A stretch of 52,701 bases of DNA from Pseudomonas frederiksbergensis (GTDB lineage: Bacteria; Pseudomonadota; Gammaproteobacteria; Pseudomonadales; Pseudomonadaceae). Both the position numbers and the translations under genes were made by a program. The DNA lies in the NCBI RefSeq assembly GCF_000802155.2, contig NZ_JQGJ02000025.1, positions 1 to 52,701 on the forward strand. The letters are read 5' to 3'. Below, one piece after another: positions 23,083 to 32,087 of this stretch (within the stretch, counting starts at the first letter, position 1; each line of letters begins with the position of its first letter). The notes below the pieces were generated by a model. That model was given only the letters and a program-made list of their open reading frames with translations, did no database searches and had not been told where the DNA came from.

Positions 23083-26000
23083 TCAGTTGACCGTCACCTG
23101 ACCCAGCGCCGGTTTCTGTTCGCGCGCCTGGTTCTGTGGCGCGTAGACCTGAGTGAAACGCACCGGCGGCAAGGTGAACTGCCCCTTCTGGGAGAAGCGC
23201 ACCAAGTGCCGCAGGCGCAGCTCGCCACTGAGGGCGTCCACGGGCACTGCGTAAGCCATATGGCCCGGCTCGAAGCGCGCCTTTTCCAGGGACGTCGGCT
23301 CGCTGTCGGCCTTGCCCATCAATTGGATGCCCCACGTGGTGCGCTCCACATCGGCGCCCGGCGGCAACGGTACTTCGAGCATGCCGTAGCGCAGCGGCGT
23401 CGCGGCCTTGCTGTTGATGATCACCTCATCCAGGTAGAGAGCGTCGCTGGACAACGGCTTGTTGCCCACGGCTTCGAGCTTGAAGATGAAGGCCTCGTCG
23501 CCCGGTACCAGGCGCGACAAGCGACGGGTAATGGACACGGCCATCGGCGCCGCGGGTGCTTGCTGGCTCTGGAAGCTCAGTGCCGCTTGCAACGGACGCT
23601 CCTGGGCGCCGGTCAGGGTCAGCTGCGTTGGAAGCTGCGCGCCCTGCCATTGCCAGTAGGTTTCACCGGTCGCACCTTGCTTGGCGACCCAGCCTTCGCC
23701 CGGCGCCAGGGCCACGGCCGGCGCGGCCTGTTCGATGCTGCGTTGCAACCATGTCAGGGCCAGGGCGCGCTCCAAGGTGGACTGTTGCGGCAGCACACGT
23801 TCCAACAGAGCCGTGGCGCGGGCCTGATCGAAGCCCTGAAGCGACAGCAGCAAAGCCTCGACGAACGGCTGCGAGCTCAGCTCCAGTTGCTGTTGCGCGG
23901 CGTCGGCCTGGCGGCTGAAGGCCGTGGGCAACGGCACCTTCGCCTGCTTGGCGAGGGACGCCGTCAGCACGCGGGCGCTGGCCAGGCCAAGGGCCGAATC
24001 CGGCGCGTACATGACCAGGCTGTCTTCACCGCTGTCCAGCACGCTTTCGGTGCTGTCTTCACTGGCTTTCGCCAGATCATCCATCAGCCCGCCGAGCAAG
24101 GTATTGACCGGCAACTGCATCTGCTTGGCGAACGACAGGATCAGCGCTCGCTGCAGCAGCGGCGTATCACCGGCCTGCTTGGCATAGACCTCCAACACCC
24201 GCTGCCAATGTTCCGGCGGCAGGTTCAGGTCCAGGGCCTTGCTGGCGTGCCAGTCGGCGTAATAGGCGTAGGCGGTGAGGAACGCGTCAGGCTCACCGTC
24301 CTGGCCCCACCAGGTGAAACTCGCCGAAGGCCCGGCCATCTGAACCAGGCGCAAGCGGCTGTTTTGCATGATCAACCGCAAGCGATCGCGGATCTGCGGG
24401 TTCGACGCCAGGGTCGGATACGCGATGCTCAACGGCAGCAAGCGGCTGGCGGTCTGCTCGACGCCGCCATAGGGATAGCTCAGCAACTCATCCAGGGCCG
24501 AACGGAACAGCGCTTGCGGGCTGTCATCCAGGCGCAAGCGGATATCGCTGGCGTCCGCCGGCAGGTTCAGCGGCGTGTCGCCGCTGGCCACGTCGAGGCG
24601 CTGGCTCTGGGTGACTTGCCAACCGTTGCCGCTGGCATTGAGGTGCAGGGCCAGGCTGTCCTGGGTTTCACCGTTCAGTTGCAATTGGACGCTCAAGTCG
24701 CCGCTGCTCAGTTCCAGCGCCGGCAACGCCACGTAGTTGATGCCATTTTTCAACTCCGCCACCACACGCTGTTCAGCGCCGGCGTAGCGGATCAGCAACT
24801 CGGCTTTCAACGGCTTCTCGGATTGGCTGAAAGCGAACAGGCCCAGTTGCGGCTTGTCGCCCATGCGGAAGCGAGTCGGGCCGCTCCACTTCAGGTACAG
24901 CGGTTTCTCCGAGGCGATGAATTGCTTCTTCTGGCCCACCTGGCCGTCGTCCGCAATCGCTTTCGCGGTGATGCGCCAGCGAGTCAGCGAGTCCGGCATC
25001 TTGAAGGTAAAGCGCGCCTTGCCGCTGGCGTCGGTCACCAGCTCCGGCTGCCAGGCGGCCGTGTCGACGTCTTCACGACGCGGCCGCTCCAGCACCTTGA
25101 CCCCGCGCTCGCTGCGGTTGGCCTTGCCCGGTGCGCCAGGGCTGCCCGGCAACGCCACGTCGTAGCTGATGAACGACAGGCTGGCGCTGGTGCGCACGTT
25201 GTTACGGCGCGGGTGGTAGAAGAACTGATCGATGGTCGGCGCGACTTCCGGTTGCAGCGCGTAGACCATTTCATCGACGACGCTGACCGTCAGGTGCGCC
25301 GGGATCGCCTTGCCGGCGAACTGGGTACCCAGGTCGACGGTCACCGTGTCGCCAGGACGATAGGTGGCTTTGTCGGTGGTGATCGCTACGTCGATCTGCG
25401 GCGCAACGACCTTGATGCCGGCGTTCTGGAAGCTGTATTGGCCGCCCTTGGTGTACAGCACGGAGAAGGTCAGGTTCGGCGCGAAGTTATCCTTCACGGC
25501 GATGCGTGCGCGGTACTGGGTATCGCTGAGCTTCTCCATTTTCAGCCAGTCAGCGCCTTTGGAGAGCATCGCCGTGGCCTCGACCTTGTCCCGCTCCAGG
25601 GACAACAGTGCATCGTTGACCGGTTCCGGGAAGGTGATCAATGCCAAGGCTTCGTCACCGGTCTTGTATTCGGTTTTATCGAGGACGATTTCGACCGTGC
25701 CCGGAACAGCCTTGATGCCTTCGCCCGTCACTGCGTGGCTCGCCGCGCCGATGACCCGGCCATGATCGTCCTTGAGCGTCAGGTTGTAGGTGCCGGGGCG
25801 GTCGAAGGTCAGGCTGAAGCCATTGTCCTTGGCGGCGAGCTTGCCTTCGCCGGTGGTCTGGTCTTCCAGGCGCACCCAGGCATAGCTGCCCGGCGTCACG
25901 GCTTTGCTTTGTTCGTTGCCGCCTTCGTTGGCGTAGCTGAACGCGACTTTCTCACCCGCTGCGCTGAAACGTCGAGGTGCGCCCAGGCGGAAATTCGCCG

Positions 26001-27651
26001 CGCCGCGGTCGATGAGGATTTCCTTGGTGGTCTTGACCCGGTACGCCGCGCCATCGCTGGCGAACACGGTGAGGGTGTAGCGGCTCGGCTTGTCGGCGGC
26101 CGGCAGATCGAGCGTGGCGTTGCCCTTGTCATCGGTGGTCACTTCGCTGCTGGTCAGCTCCACCGGGAATTGCCCGAGGTATTGCAGCTCGTTATCGACC
26201 ATCGACAGTTGCTGGGCCCGCAGGCTCAGGCTGACCTTAGCGTTCACCACCGGTTTGCCGTCCGGGTAGAGCAGCACCAGGTTGCCCTTGACCGGCTCGC
26301 CGGTGCGGTAATCCTGCTTGGCCAGGTTCAGCGCGATCTCGAAGTGCGGCTTGATGTATTCGGCGACGCGGAAGGCGCTGCTGTAGAGCTGGTCCTTGTA
26401 GCGCAAGCGCAGCTCATAGCCACCGGCCACGGCATTTTCCGGCAGTTGGAAACGGCCTTGTGTACCAGCCTTGGAATCGAGCTTCAGGGCCAGGGTTTGC
26501 AGCGCCGTGCCGGTGGCGTCGAGCACGCTGACGTTGACGTCGGCGGCGGTCGGTTGCACCGAATCGCGGGCGTTCTTGAACTCACGACCGACGATTTTCA
26601 ACGACACCCAATCCCCCGGCCGATACAGCGGGCGATCGGTGAAGGCATAGAGCTTGGTGTCGTAGATTTCGCTGTCGTAATAGAAGTTCTCGGAGACGAA
26701 TACCCCGCCCTCCTCGTCTTCACCAATGACGAACGAACGCTCCGGGCTGACGTGCTTGAGGCGCAGCAAGCCGTCTTCGTCGGTGGCACCGCTGCTCATC
26801 ACGCCCAGGCCGTCGGTCCACAACACGTTGACCTTGGGCACCGAACGCCCTTCATGCTTGCGCGCGGCCCAGACCAGCAATTCGTCACCGGCAATCTTGC
26901 TCACGGCCACGGTGTTGGAGACGAAGACCATGGTGGTCGCGCGGTACTTGCCGATCAGCGCTTCCACCAGGTACAGCCCTGGCTTCAACTGGCCCAGCGG
27001 CACATAGACGTTGCCCGGCGCGACGCTGACGAACTGACTGGACGAACCGGCCAGGTTGACCCCGGCTGGCGGCTGGATCGGCTTGGCCTGCCACAACGGA
27101 TAGCGGAACTGACTCACCACCGGCAGGCCCGGGATCAACGCGAATTGCGCCGGTGCGTCGTACGGCGTCGGCGCAACCAGGGCGTTGCCGATCTTCAGCT
27201 CCGGCACTTCCTCGGTGACCTGCTGGCGCGACTCGTAGGAGAACGCCCGCTGCATCACTCGACGGGACTTGCGGTACCAGTTGTCCCACAGGTACGCGAG
27301 GGTGTTGGACAAGCCTTCACCCTTGAACTGGCCATCGCTGACCACGCGATGCAGGTTCTTCTGGCGCTTGAGGAACTCCAGCGGTTTTTCGATGCGATAG
27401 ACGCGGATATCGGCACCGCCGTAGGGCTCCATCCGGAACCGACGGTAATCGCGACCCGGGGCTTCAAGGCGGACCATGGCCTGCTCGTCGCTGGCAAAGC
27501 TGCTGTCGGCCAGCAGGAAAAAGCTTTCACCGGACACCGGCGTGTAGCCGCTGGCCTCCACCGTGTCTTCAGCATTCACCAGGGGCGCCAGCAACAGAGC
27601 GAACAGCAGGGGCAGTTTCGAACACAAGCGCAGCATGCGGGCACCGGTCAT
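23083..27651 (-). CDS. magD: bacterial alpha-2-macroglobulin without thioester (YfaS type)
   Basis: The 1522-residue protein has a signal (LLFALLLAPLVNA) and the macroglobulin layout: repeated MG domains, bait region, then the alpha-helical thioester-like domain. At ~residue 1060 the sequence YPYGGVEQTASRLLPL replaces the CxEQ thioester, so the trap cannot link covalently, as in P. aeruginosa MagD and E. coli YfaS. Such proteins trap proteases in the periplasm. In P. aeruginosa the operon is reported to be under RetS-Gac-Rsm control. The ATG at 27651 overlaps the magC stop as ATGA, which fixes the start over a longer frame. An open frame on the other strand across this gene is a high-GC artefact. 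Confidence 0.94.
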   Translation of the reverse strand: MTGARMLRLCSKLPLLFALLLAPLVNAEDTVEASGYTPVSGESFFLLADSSFASDEQAMVRLEAPGRDYRRFRMEPYGGADIRVYRIEKPLEFLKRQKNLHRVVSDGQFKGEGLSNTLAYLWDNWYRKSRRVMQRAFSYESRQQVTEEVPELKIGNALVAPTPYDAPAQFALIPGLPVVSQFRYPLWQAKPIQPPAGVNLAGSSSQFVSVAPGNVYVPLGQLKPGLYLVEALIGKYRATTMVFVSNTVAVSKIAGDELLVWAARKHEGRSVPKVNVLWTDGLGVMSSGATDEDGLLRLKHVSPERSFVIGEDEEGGVFVSENFYYDSEIYDTKLYAFTDRPLYRPGDWVSLKIVGREFKNARDSVQPTAADVNVSVLDATGTALQTLALKLDSKAGTQGRFQLPENAVAGGYELRLRYKDQLYSSAFRVAEYIKPHFEIALNLAKQDYRTGEPVKGNLVLLYPDGKPVVNAKVSLSLRAQQLSMVDNELQYLGQFPVELTSSEVTTDDKGNATLDLPAADKPSRYTLTVFASDGAAYRVKTTKEILIDRGAANFRLGAPRRFSAAGEKVAFSYANEGGNEQSKAVTPGSYAWVRLEDQTTGEGKLAAKDNGFSLTFDRPGTYNLTLKDDHGRVIGAASHAVTGEGIKAVPGTVEIVLDKTEYKTGDEALALITFPEPVNDALLSLERDKVEATAMLSKGADWLKMEKLSDTQYRARIAVKDNFAPNLTFSVLYTKGGQYSFQNAGIKVVAPQIDVAITTDKATYRPGDTVTVDLGTQFAGKAIPAHLTVSVVDEMVYALQPEVAPTIDQFFYHPRRNNVRTSASLSFISYDVALPGSPGAPGKANRSERGVKVLERPRREDVDTAAWQPELVTDASGKARFTFKMPDSLTRWRITAKAIADDGQVGQKKQFIASEKPLYLKWSGPTRFRMGDKPQLGLFAFSQSEKPLKAELLIRYAGAEQRVVAELKNGINYVALPALELSSGDLSVQLQLNGETQDSLALHLNASGNGWQVTQSQRLDVASGDTPLNLPADASDIRLRLDDSPQALFRSALDELLSYPYGGVEQTASRLLPLSIAYPTLASNPQIRDRLRLIMQNSRLRLVQMAGPSASFTWWGQDGEPDAFLTAYAYYADWHASKALDLNLPPEHWQRVLEVYAKQAGDTPLLQRALILSFAKQMQLPVNTLLGGLMDDLAKASEDSTESVLDSGEDSLVMYAPDSALGLASARVLTASLAKQAKVPLPTAFSRQADAAQQQLELSSQPFVEALLLSLQGFDQARATALLERVLPQQSTLERALALTWLQRSIEQAAPAVALAPGEGWVAKQGATGETYWQWQGAQLPTQLTLTGAQERPLQAALSFQSQQAPAAPMAVSITRRLSRLVPGDEAFIFKLEAVGNKPLSSDALYLDEVIINSKAATPLRYGMLEVPLPPGADVERTTWGIQLMGKADSEPTSLEKARFEPGHMAYAVPVDALSGELRLRHLVRFSQKGQFTLPPVRFTQVYAPQNQAREQKPALGQVTVN

Positions 27652-28307
27652 TGGGTGAGAAAGTTGAGTCGATAGACGCCGATGAAGTTGGGGTTGGCTG
27701 CGTCGGGTATCCATCGGGTGTCCTTCCAGTTCATGAGTTGTTGCAGGCTTGCGGAGCGCATGCCGTTGTCGGTTGGGGTGGTGGTGCCGGTGTGATAAGC
27801 GATGTAGCGGCCCATCCAGATCATCAGATGCTGGTCATCGCCCTGATCGAAGAACATCAGGTCGCCGGGGCGGGCCTGGGTGACATCCCGGCCCACCAGG
27901 CGGCTGTTGAACTGGATCAGCTTGATCGCGTTGACGTAGGGGCCGACCTTGCCGCCGCCCTGTTGCCATTGCTGGGCAAGGCGTCGTTGCTCATCGCTCA
28001 GCGGCAGTTCCGGCGGCAGGTAGCGATTGGACAGGCCATTGCTGCGCAACCATTTTTCGTCATGGACCTTCAGCGCTTCATTGGCCGCGAAACGCACAAG
28101 GCCGGCACAGTCCTGCTGGTACCAGCGCGGGCTCGGGCCTTTGGTCAGTTGTTCCTGGGCAATGCGCACGAACCAGGCGCGAAAGACCTGGGATTGCTGT
28201 GCATCCAGCGCCGGCGCCTCGACGGCAAGCGCCGGCCCGACGAGCAGCAGCGCCAGCAGCAACCCACACGCGCGCTTGCCGATCAGTCCTGTCACAGCGC
28301 TTTCCAT
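27648..28307 (-). CDS. magC: DUF1175 NlpC/P60-like periplasmic protein (YfaT type)
   Basis: The 219-residue protein has a signal (LLLALLLVGPALAVEA). YQQDCAGLVRFAANEALK holds a likely catalytic Cys in the D-C-x-G-L-V context of NlpC/P60 hydrolases. The DLMFFDQGDDQHLMIWMG segment provides the His. DUF1175 proteins match E. coli YfaT and P. aeruginosa MagC. It may cut a peptidoglycan peptide or process partner proteins. The ATG at 28307 overlaps the magB end by 16 bp; its stop overlaps the magD start. Confidence 0.87.
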   Translation of the reverse strand: MESAVTGLIGKRACGLLLALLLVGPALAVEAPALDAQQSQVFRAWFVRIAQEQLTKGPSPRWYQQDCAGLVRFAANEALKVHDEKWLRSNGLSNRYLPPELPLSDEQRRLAQQWQQGGGKVGPYVNAIKLIQFNSRLVGRDVTQARPGDLMFFDQGDDQHLMIWMGRYIAYHTGTTTPTDNGMRSASLQQLMNWKDTRWIPDAANPNFIGVYRLNFLTQ

Positions 28308-30001
28308 TCCAGCGGCAGCCACTGCCAGTGGCCGTCCGGCTCGCTGCCTTCAGGCAATGTCAGGGCGTACTTGCCGTAGCCGCCGAGGGTGCGCAGCTTG
28401 GGGATCAGGTAGGTTTGCGCGGCGTTGTAGAACACCGGCTCCATGTCCTGGGGCAGGCTGTCGAGGGTTTCGCGCTGCATCAGTTGCGCCATGGACTCCG
28501 GGCCGAAGTAGACCGGCATCAGCAGGTCCTTGGGCACCACGTCGGCCATGGGCGGGAAACGTTTGTCGAGCGTGCCGAGGGCCTTGTCCACCAACTTGTC
28601 GTCGAGGGAGAACAGCAAGGTGGAACCGTGGCGCGCCAGGCTGACGCGCATGAACGCCTTGCCGGTGATCGCCTCGGGTTGCTCGGCTTCCTTGGCCGGA
28701 TACGCACCGAAGTTGGAGCTGACCTGGCGTTGCCACTGGTGCATCGAACCTTCTTGCTTCTCCACTACCGGGAAGGCGTGTTCGGCAACGTTGTTTTCAT
28801 AGGCGCCGACCATCGAACCGAACAGGTTGCCCAGGTCGGCGTCGAGCTTGCCGTCGTCTTCGTTCAGGCTCGCTACCAACAGCGGCGTATACAGCCGCGA
28901 ATCAGCGTACCAGCACAGGCCCGCCGCGCCCGCCACATGATCGACCATGGCCTGGGCGGCTTTTTCCTCGGCGCCGAGTTTCACCAGCAACGGTTTCTGC
29001 TGTTCAGCGGCCAGGGGCAACGCTACGCAGGCGCTGGCGCCCATGGGCATGGCTTGCCAGATGGGCTTGAAGTCAAAGTCAGGCTGGTTCTCCACTTCGT
29101 CCATGGCCAGGAAGCTGTGCCAGCCCTTGTCATCCATGTCGAAGCGCAAGCCGGCGAAGTTCGGGATGAACCGCTGGTAACCCATGGCAAGCACGCTGGC
29201 GTTGACCGAGATGCGTTGCTTGACCTCTGGCGCCTTGGCCGTCAGGCCGAACGCTTCGGGGAACAGCTTTTCCCCGGCCAGCAGCGCCTCCAGGGCCTGG
29301 GTCGAGACCATGCCACGTTCGTCGGTAGGGCCATGGCCTGGGTCGTAGAGCTTGGTCGGGTTGGACAGCACGACCAGCTTGTCGCCATGGGAGGCGAAAA
29401 CCAGGGATTTGCTGGCGTTATAGCTGAGCTGGTAGAGCGCAACTTCATCGCCGCTCACCTTCAAGTCACCCAGCTTGCTCAACTGGGTGTCATCCAGCGC
29501 GACTTTCGCCAGCGGCTCCAGCACCTTTGCCAACCCGCCGCGATCCATCACCAGCAAAAAATCCTTGAGACGGCCGTCCGCCCCGCGCCACAACGCCACG
29601 TCCGCCGGCTGGTCGAAAAGTTGCTCGATCAGGCTGTCCTGCAGCTTGAGGTCATGCTCGTAGATGATCCGGCGCAGGCTGCCGATCAAGCCCAGGCGGT
29701 CGGCATGGGCTTCGTAATAGAAAACGAAGTCTTCGGTGAGCGTGGCCTTGAGGAACGGCACCGCCAACAGATCCTTCGGCAACTGGCTCAGGGAATGGGC
29801 CTCGATCAAGCCGTCGGGACGACTCACGCCGAGTTTTTCCAACGCCAGCGCCATGGGCGGCGCCTTGGGCTTGGTCATGAACCAGCCCAACCCGCCGGCC
29901 GCCCCGGCCACCAGGCACAGCCCGAGCAGAATCACCGGCCAGCGGCGTGCAGGTTTGGCGACAGGTGTCGGCGTGGTCGGGGAAGCAGTGTTGTCGCTCA
30001 T
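28292..30001 (-). CDS. magB: DUF2138 membrane-anchored protein (YfaA type)
   Basis: The 569-residue protein has one N-terminal membrane anchor (WPVILLGLCLVAGAAGGLGW) and a large periplasmic part. The phrases GVSRPDGLIEAHSLSQLPKD and QLMQRETLDSLPQDMEPVFY are typical of DUF2138, known as E. coli YfaA and P. aeruginosa MagB. No catalytic motif is visible. As the anchored member it may tether the MagD complex at the inner membrane; this is inference. The ATG at 30001 is preferred to a GTG two codons earlier. Confidence 0.87.
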   Translation of the reverse strand: MSDNTASPTTPTPVAKPARRWPVILLGLCLVAGAAGGLGWFMTKPKAPPMALALEKLGVSRPDGLIEAHSLSQLPKDLLAVPFLKATLTEDFVFYYEAHADRLGLIGSLRRIIYEHDLKLQDSLIEQLFDQPADVALWRGADGRLKDFLLVMDRGGLAKVLEPLAKVALDDTQLSKLGDLKVSGDEVALYQLSYNASKSLVFASHGDKLVVLSNPTKLYDPGHGPTDERGMVSTQALEALLAGEKLFPEAFGLTAKAPEVKQRISVNASVLAMGYQRFIPNFAGLRFDMDDKGWHSFLAMDEVENQPDFDFKPIWQAMPMGASACVALPLAAEQQKPLLVKLGAEEKAAQAMVDHVAGAAGLCWYADSRLYTPLLVASLNEDDGKLDADLGNLFGSMVGAYENNVAEHAFPVVEKQEGSMHQWQRQVSSNFGAYPAKEAEQPEAITGKAFMRVSLARHGSTLLFSLDDKLVDKALGTLDKRFPPMADVVPKDLLMPVYFGPESMAQLMQRETLDSLPQDMEPVFYNAAQTYLIPKLRTLGGYGKYALTLPEGSEPDGHWQWLPLEWKAL

Positions 30002-30037
30002 ATTCACAAGGGCCTATTCATCCGTGGAGCGGAGTAC

Positions 30038-30826
30038 TTAATAGTTGAACGTCTTGACCAGCAACAGATCGCCAATGGCGCGCAGGGGCACGACAAAGGT
30101 CTCGCGTTTTTCATCGACTGTGTTTTCGTTGAGCACCAGGTTGATCTGCGAGGTGATCACCTCGTTCTGGTTGCTGGTTTCATCGAAGTTGTAGCCGCCG
30201 CTGCCGTAGTTGCCCCAATAATTCACGTAGACCAGGTAGGTGCCATGCATCGGCGCGGTCATGGTGAACATCTCGGGGCCGGGACCATCGACGCCGTCCG
30301 GGTCGAGGCCACCGCCGTTACTCAGGGCAGGCTGGCCGAAAAAGGCATGTTGGCCGTCGGGTGTGACGATATGCAGGTCGAGTTCGGCCTTGGGGTCGTC
30401 CCAGCCCAGCACCACGCGGATCTGAGCCGGGGTGCGCAGGTTGTTGGCTTCGTAGAATTGCACTCGCTTGAGGGATTGGCCTTCGGAGCTGCGCACCTCG
30501 ACGCTGTTGGAGCCGGCGCCAAATGCATACGGCCGGGCGAAACGCCCCTCGTCATCGGTGTAGAGATTCAGCGGATTGCCGTTGACCGCCAGGCTGTGGG
30601 GCTGGCGCGCCGTGCCCATGGCCTTGAGCCGGCCTTCGATCATGGTGCGGTTGCGCTGGATGCCGCGATCGATGGGCGGCGTCGGGTAGGCGACCTGGGG
30701 GTTTTCCGTGCGATCGAGCAAGCCGTGGTAACGCCAGCCGCCGACCGGCTCCGACATTTCAGCGGAAGGCCCGGCCCACGCCTGCGGCGCGCCGAGCAAC
30801 ACGATCAATAAAGAAAGAAAACGCAC
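30038..30826 (-). CDS. magA: DUF2135 secreted protein, mag operon first gene
   Basis: The 262-residue protein opens MRFLSLLIVLLGAPQAWA, a clean signal peptide, if translation starts at the GTG at 30826. That start is preceded by GGAGG five bases away; a longer frame exists but lacks these features. The DUF2135 part includes VVLGWDDPKAELDLHIVTPD and GTYLVYVNYWGNYGSGGYN, parallel to MagF. It leads the minus-strand magABCDEF operon. The AGGAGG region overlaps an A-N-GGA core as used by RsmA-type regulators, fitting reported Gac/Rsm control in P. aeruginosa, but such cores are common. Confidence 0.85.
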   Translation of the reverse strand: MRFLSLLIVLLGAPQAWAGPSAEMSEPVGGWRYHGLLDRTENPQVAYPTPPIDRGIQRNRTMIEGRLKAMGTARQPHSLAVNGNPLNLYTDDEGRFARPYAFGAGSNSVEVRSSEGQSLKRVQFYEANNLRTPAQIRVVLGWDDPKAELDLHIVTPDGQHAFFGQPALSNGGGLDPDGVDGPGPEMFTMTAPMHGTYLVYVNYWGNYGSGGYNFDETSNQNEVITSQINLVLNENTVDEKRETFVVPLRAIGDLLLVKTFNY

Positions 30827-31010
30827 GTATGCCTCCTGCCATGCACGACGCAACCCGGCGCTGATCCTCAGCGCGCTTGTCATTATTCAGGTTTCGTCTG
30901 AAGGCCCCGTCGCAAGGGGGCCGTAGATGGCGCGAAGAGTATCGATTTGACAGTTTTTTCACAATCGGGGAACGCGCGATTCTGTGTGGGAAATCACGTA
31001 CTGAGGGGGG

Positions 31011-31077
31011 CGTGAGCCGAATAGAGGATTTATTCGGCTCACGAAATGAGCCGAATAGCGCTATTATTCGGCTCATT
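31011..31077. repeat. two tandem inverted repeats with 13-bp arms
   Basis: CGTGAGCCGAATA, 7 bases, TATTCGGCTCACG spans 31011-31043. AATGAGCCGAATA, 7 bases, TATTCGGCTCATT spans 31045-31077. The shared arm TGAGCCGAATA thus occurs four times, in alternating orientation. Both units have 33 bases and 7-base spacers, 34 bp apart. They cover the start of the remaining Fic reading frame. They may be operators, a recombination site, or the tail of an unknown element. Confidence 0.85.
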
Positions 31078-31698
31078 CGTCTTGAAGAGCAGTTGCAGCG
31101 GTTTGTCGACTGGTTCGAGGCGAGCCGTCATCAGACCGACCTCGACCCGTTGTTGCGAGCCGGCATCACTCATTTCTGGTTTGTCACCCTGCACCCATTC
31201 GACGATGGCAATGGTCGCCTGACCCGCACCCTGACCGACCTGGCACTGGCCCAGGGCGAGGCCCAGGCGATCCGCTTCTACGCCATGTCCGTAAGCATCC
31301 TGGATGACCGCGCCGGTTATTACCGAATCCTTGAAAACAGCCAGAAGGCCACGCTGGATATCACCGCCTGGCTGACCTGGTTTCTGCAAACGCTGTTGCG
31401 CAGCCTGCATACAGCGATGGCGCAAATCGAAAGCGTGCTGGGCAAGACACGGTTCTGGCAGGCCCATCGCGCCTCAGCTTTCACCTCTGAACAGACCAAA
31501 GTGCTTAACCGGCTACTCGATAGAGGTGAAAAAGGGTTCGAACAGGGGATCAGTGCCGCTCAATACCAGGCCGTGGCCAAGGTCTCAAAGGCGACGGCAA
31601 CGCGACACCTGGCGGAGTTGCTGGAAAAAGGCTGCCTGGCGCGGATGCCCGGTGGCGGACGCAGTACCCGGTACAGAATCAACTATCCCGCTGATTGA
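31012..31698 (+). pseudogene. Fic family protein lacking its N-terminal part
   Basis: The C-terminal part is a Fic protein of the DUF4172-associated type: THFWFVTLHPFDDGNGRLTR contains the full AMP-transferase core motif HPFx(D)GNGRxxR. It is followed by the ILDDRAGYYRILENSQKATL helices and a C-terminal winged-helix region ending GGGRSTRYRI. The usual protein is ~370 residues; here homology begins only at LEEQLQRFVDWFE, so the N-terminal ~150 residues with the inhibitory helix and part of the Fic fold are missing. A GTG at 31012 with GAGGGGGG before it could start a 228-residue product, but it lies inside inverted repeats. Probably inactive; an unregulated fragment cannot be excluded. Confidence 0.72.
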
Positions 31699-31705
31699 GA
31701 TCATC

Positions 31706-31735
31706 TGCGGCGAGGGGATTTATCCCCTTGCCACA
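31706..31735. repeat. REP palindrome, degenerate
   Basis: TGCGGCGAGGGGATTTATCC followed by CCTTGCCACA is the same REP variant as at 19035, with two changes. It separates the Fic fragment from xseB. Confidence 0.8.
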
Positions 31736-31844
31736 GGTTCCGACATCCTTGCTGATCGGGGTGACGCCCGGCGGTCCTGATTTGCCCGAACACCCCATGT
31801 CTGCTAGTGTCGCGCCGGTTTAACAGTCAACCGGAATAGCCGCC

Positions 31845-32087
31845 ATGGCCCGCAAAAAAGCTGCAATGGATTTCGAACAATCTCTGGCCGACCTGCAAAC
31901 GCTGGTCGAGCGCCTGGAGAACGGCGAATTGTCGCTGGAAGACTCGCTGACCGCCTTCGAGCAGGGTATCGGCTTGACTCGCGACTGCCAGGCAGCGCTG
32001 GCCCAGGCCGAACAGAAGGTGCAGTTGTTGCTCGAACGCGACGGCGAGCTGACCGAAGAGCCTTTCGATGCGGAACAGCCTGAATGA
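31845..32087 (+). CDS. xseB: exodeoxyribonuclease VII small subunit
   Basis: The 80-residue protein is all helical and matches XseB throughout: DFEQSLADLQTLVERLENGE, LSLEDSLTAFEQGI, then LAQAEQKVQLL. It joins XseA to form the enzyme that degrades single-stranded DNA. It is the first gene of xseB-ispA-dxs; its stop overlaps the ispA start (ATGA). Confidence 0.95.
   Translation: MARKKAAMDFEQSLADLQTLVERLENGELSLEDSLTAFEQGIGLTRDCQAALAQAEQKVQLLLERDGELTEEPFDAEQPE

Noticed and set aside
23080..27675. A 1531-codon open frame on the plus strand opposite magD
   Set aside because: It mirrors a strong macroglobulin gene in high-GC DNA, has no recognisable domain, and its composition is that of an antisense shadow.
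28199..30811. A long plus-strand open frame opposite magC, magB and magA
   Set aside because: Antisense to well-supported genes, no motifs, low-complexity His/Arg/Gln-rich translation.
30903..30922. GC-rich hairpin before magA as a terminator
   Set aside because: No T-run on either strand and arms are short; could be chance in a promoter gap.
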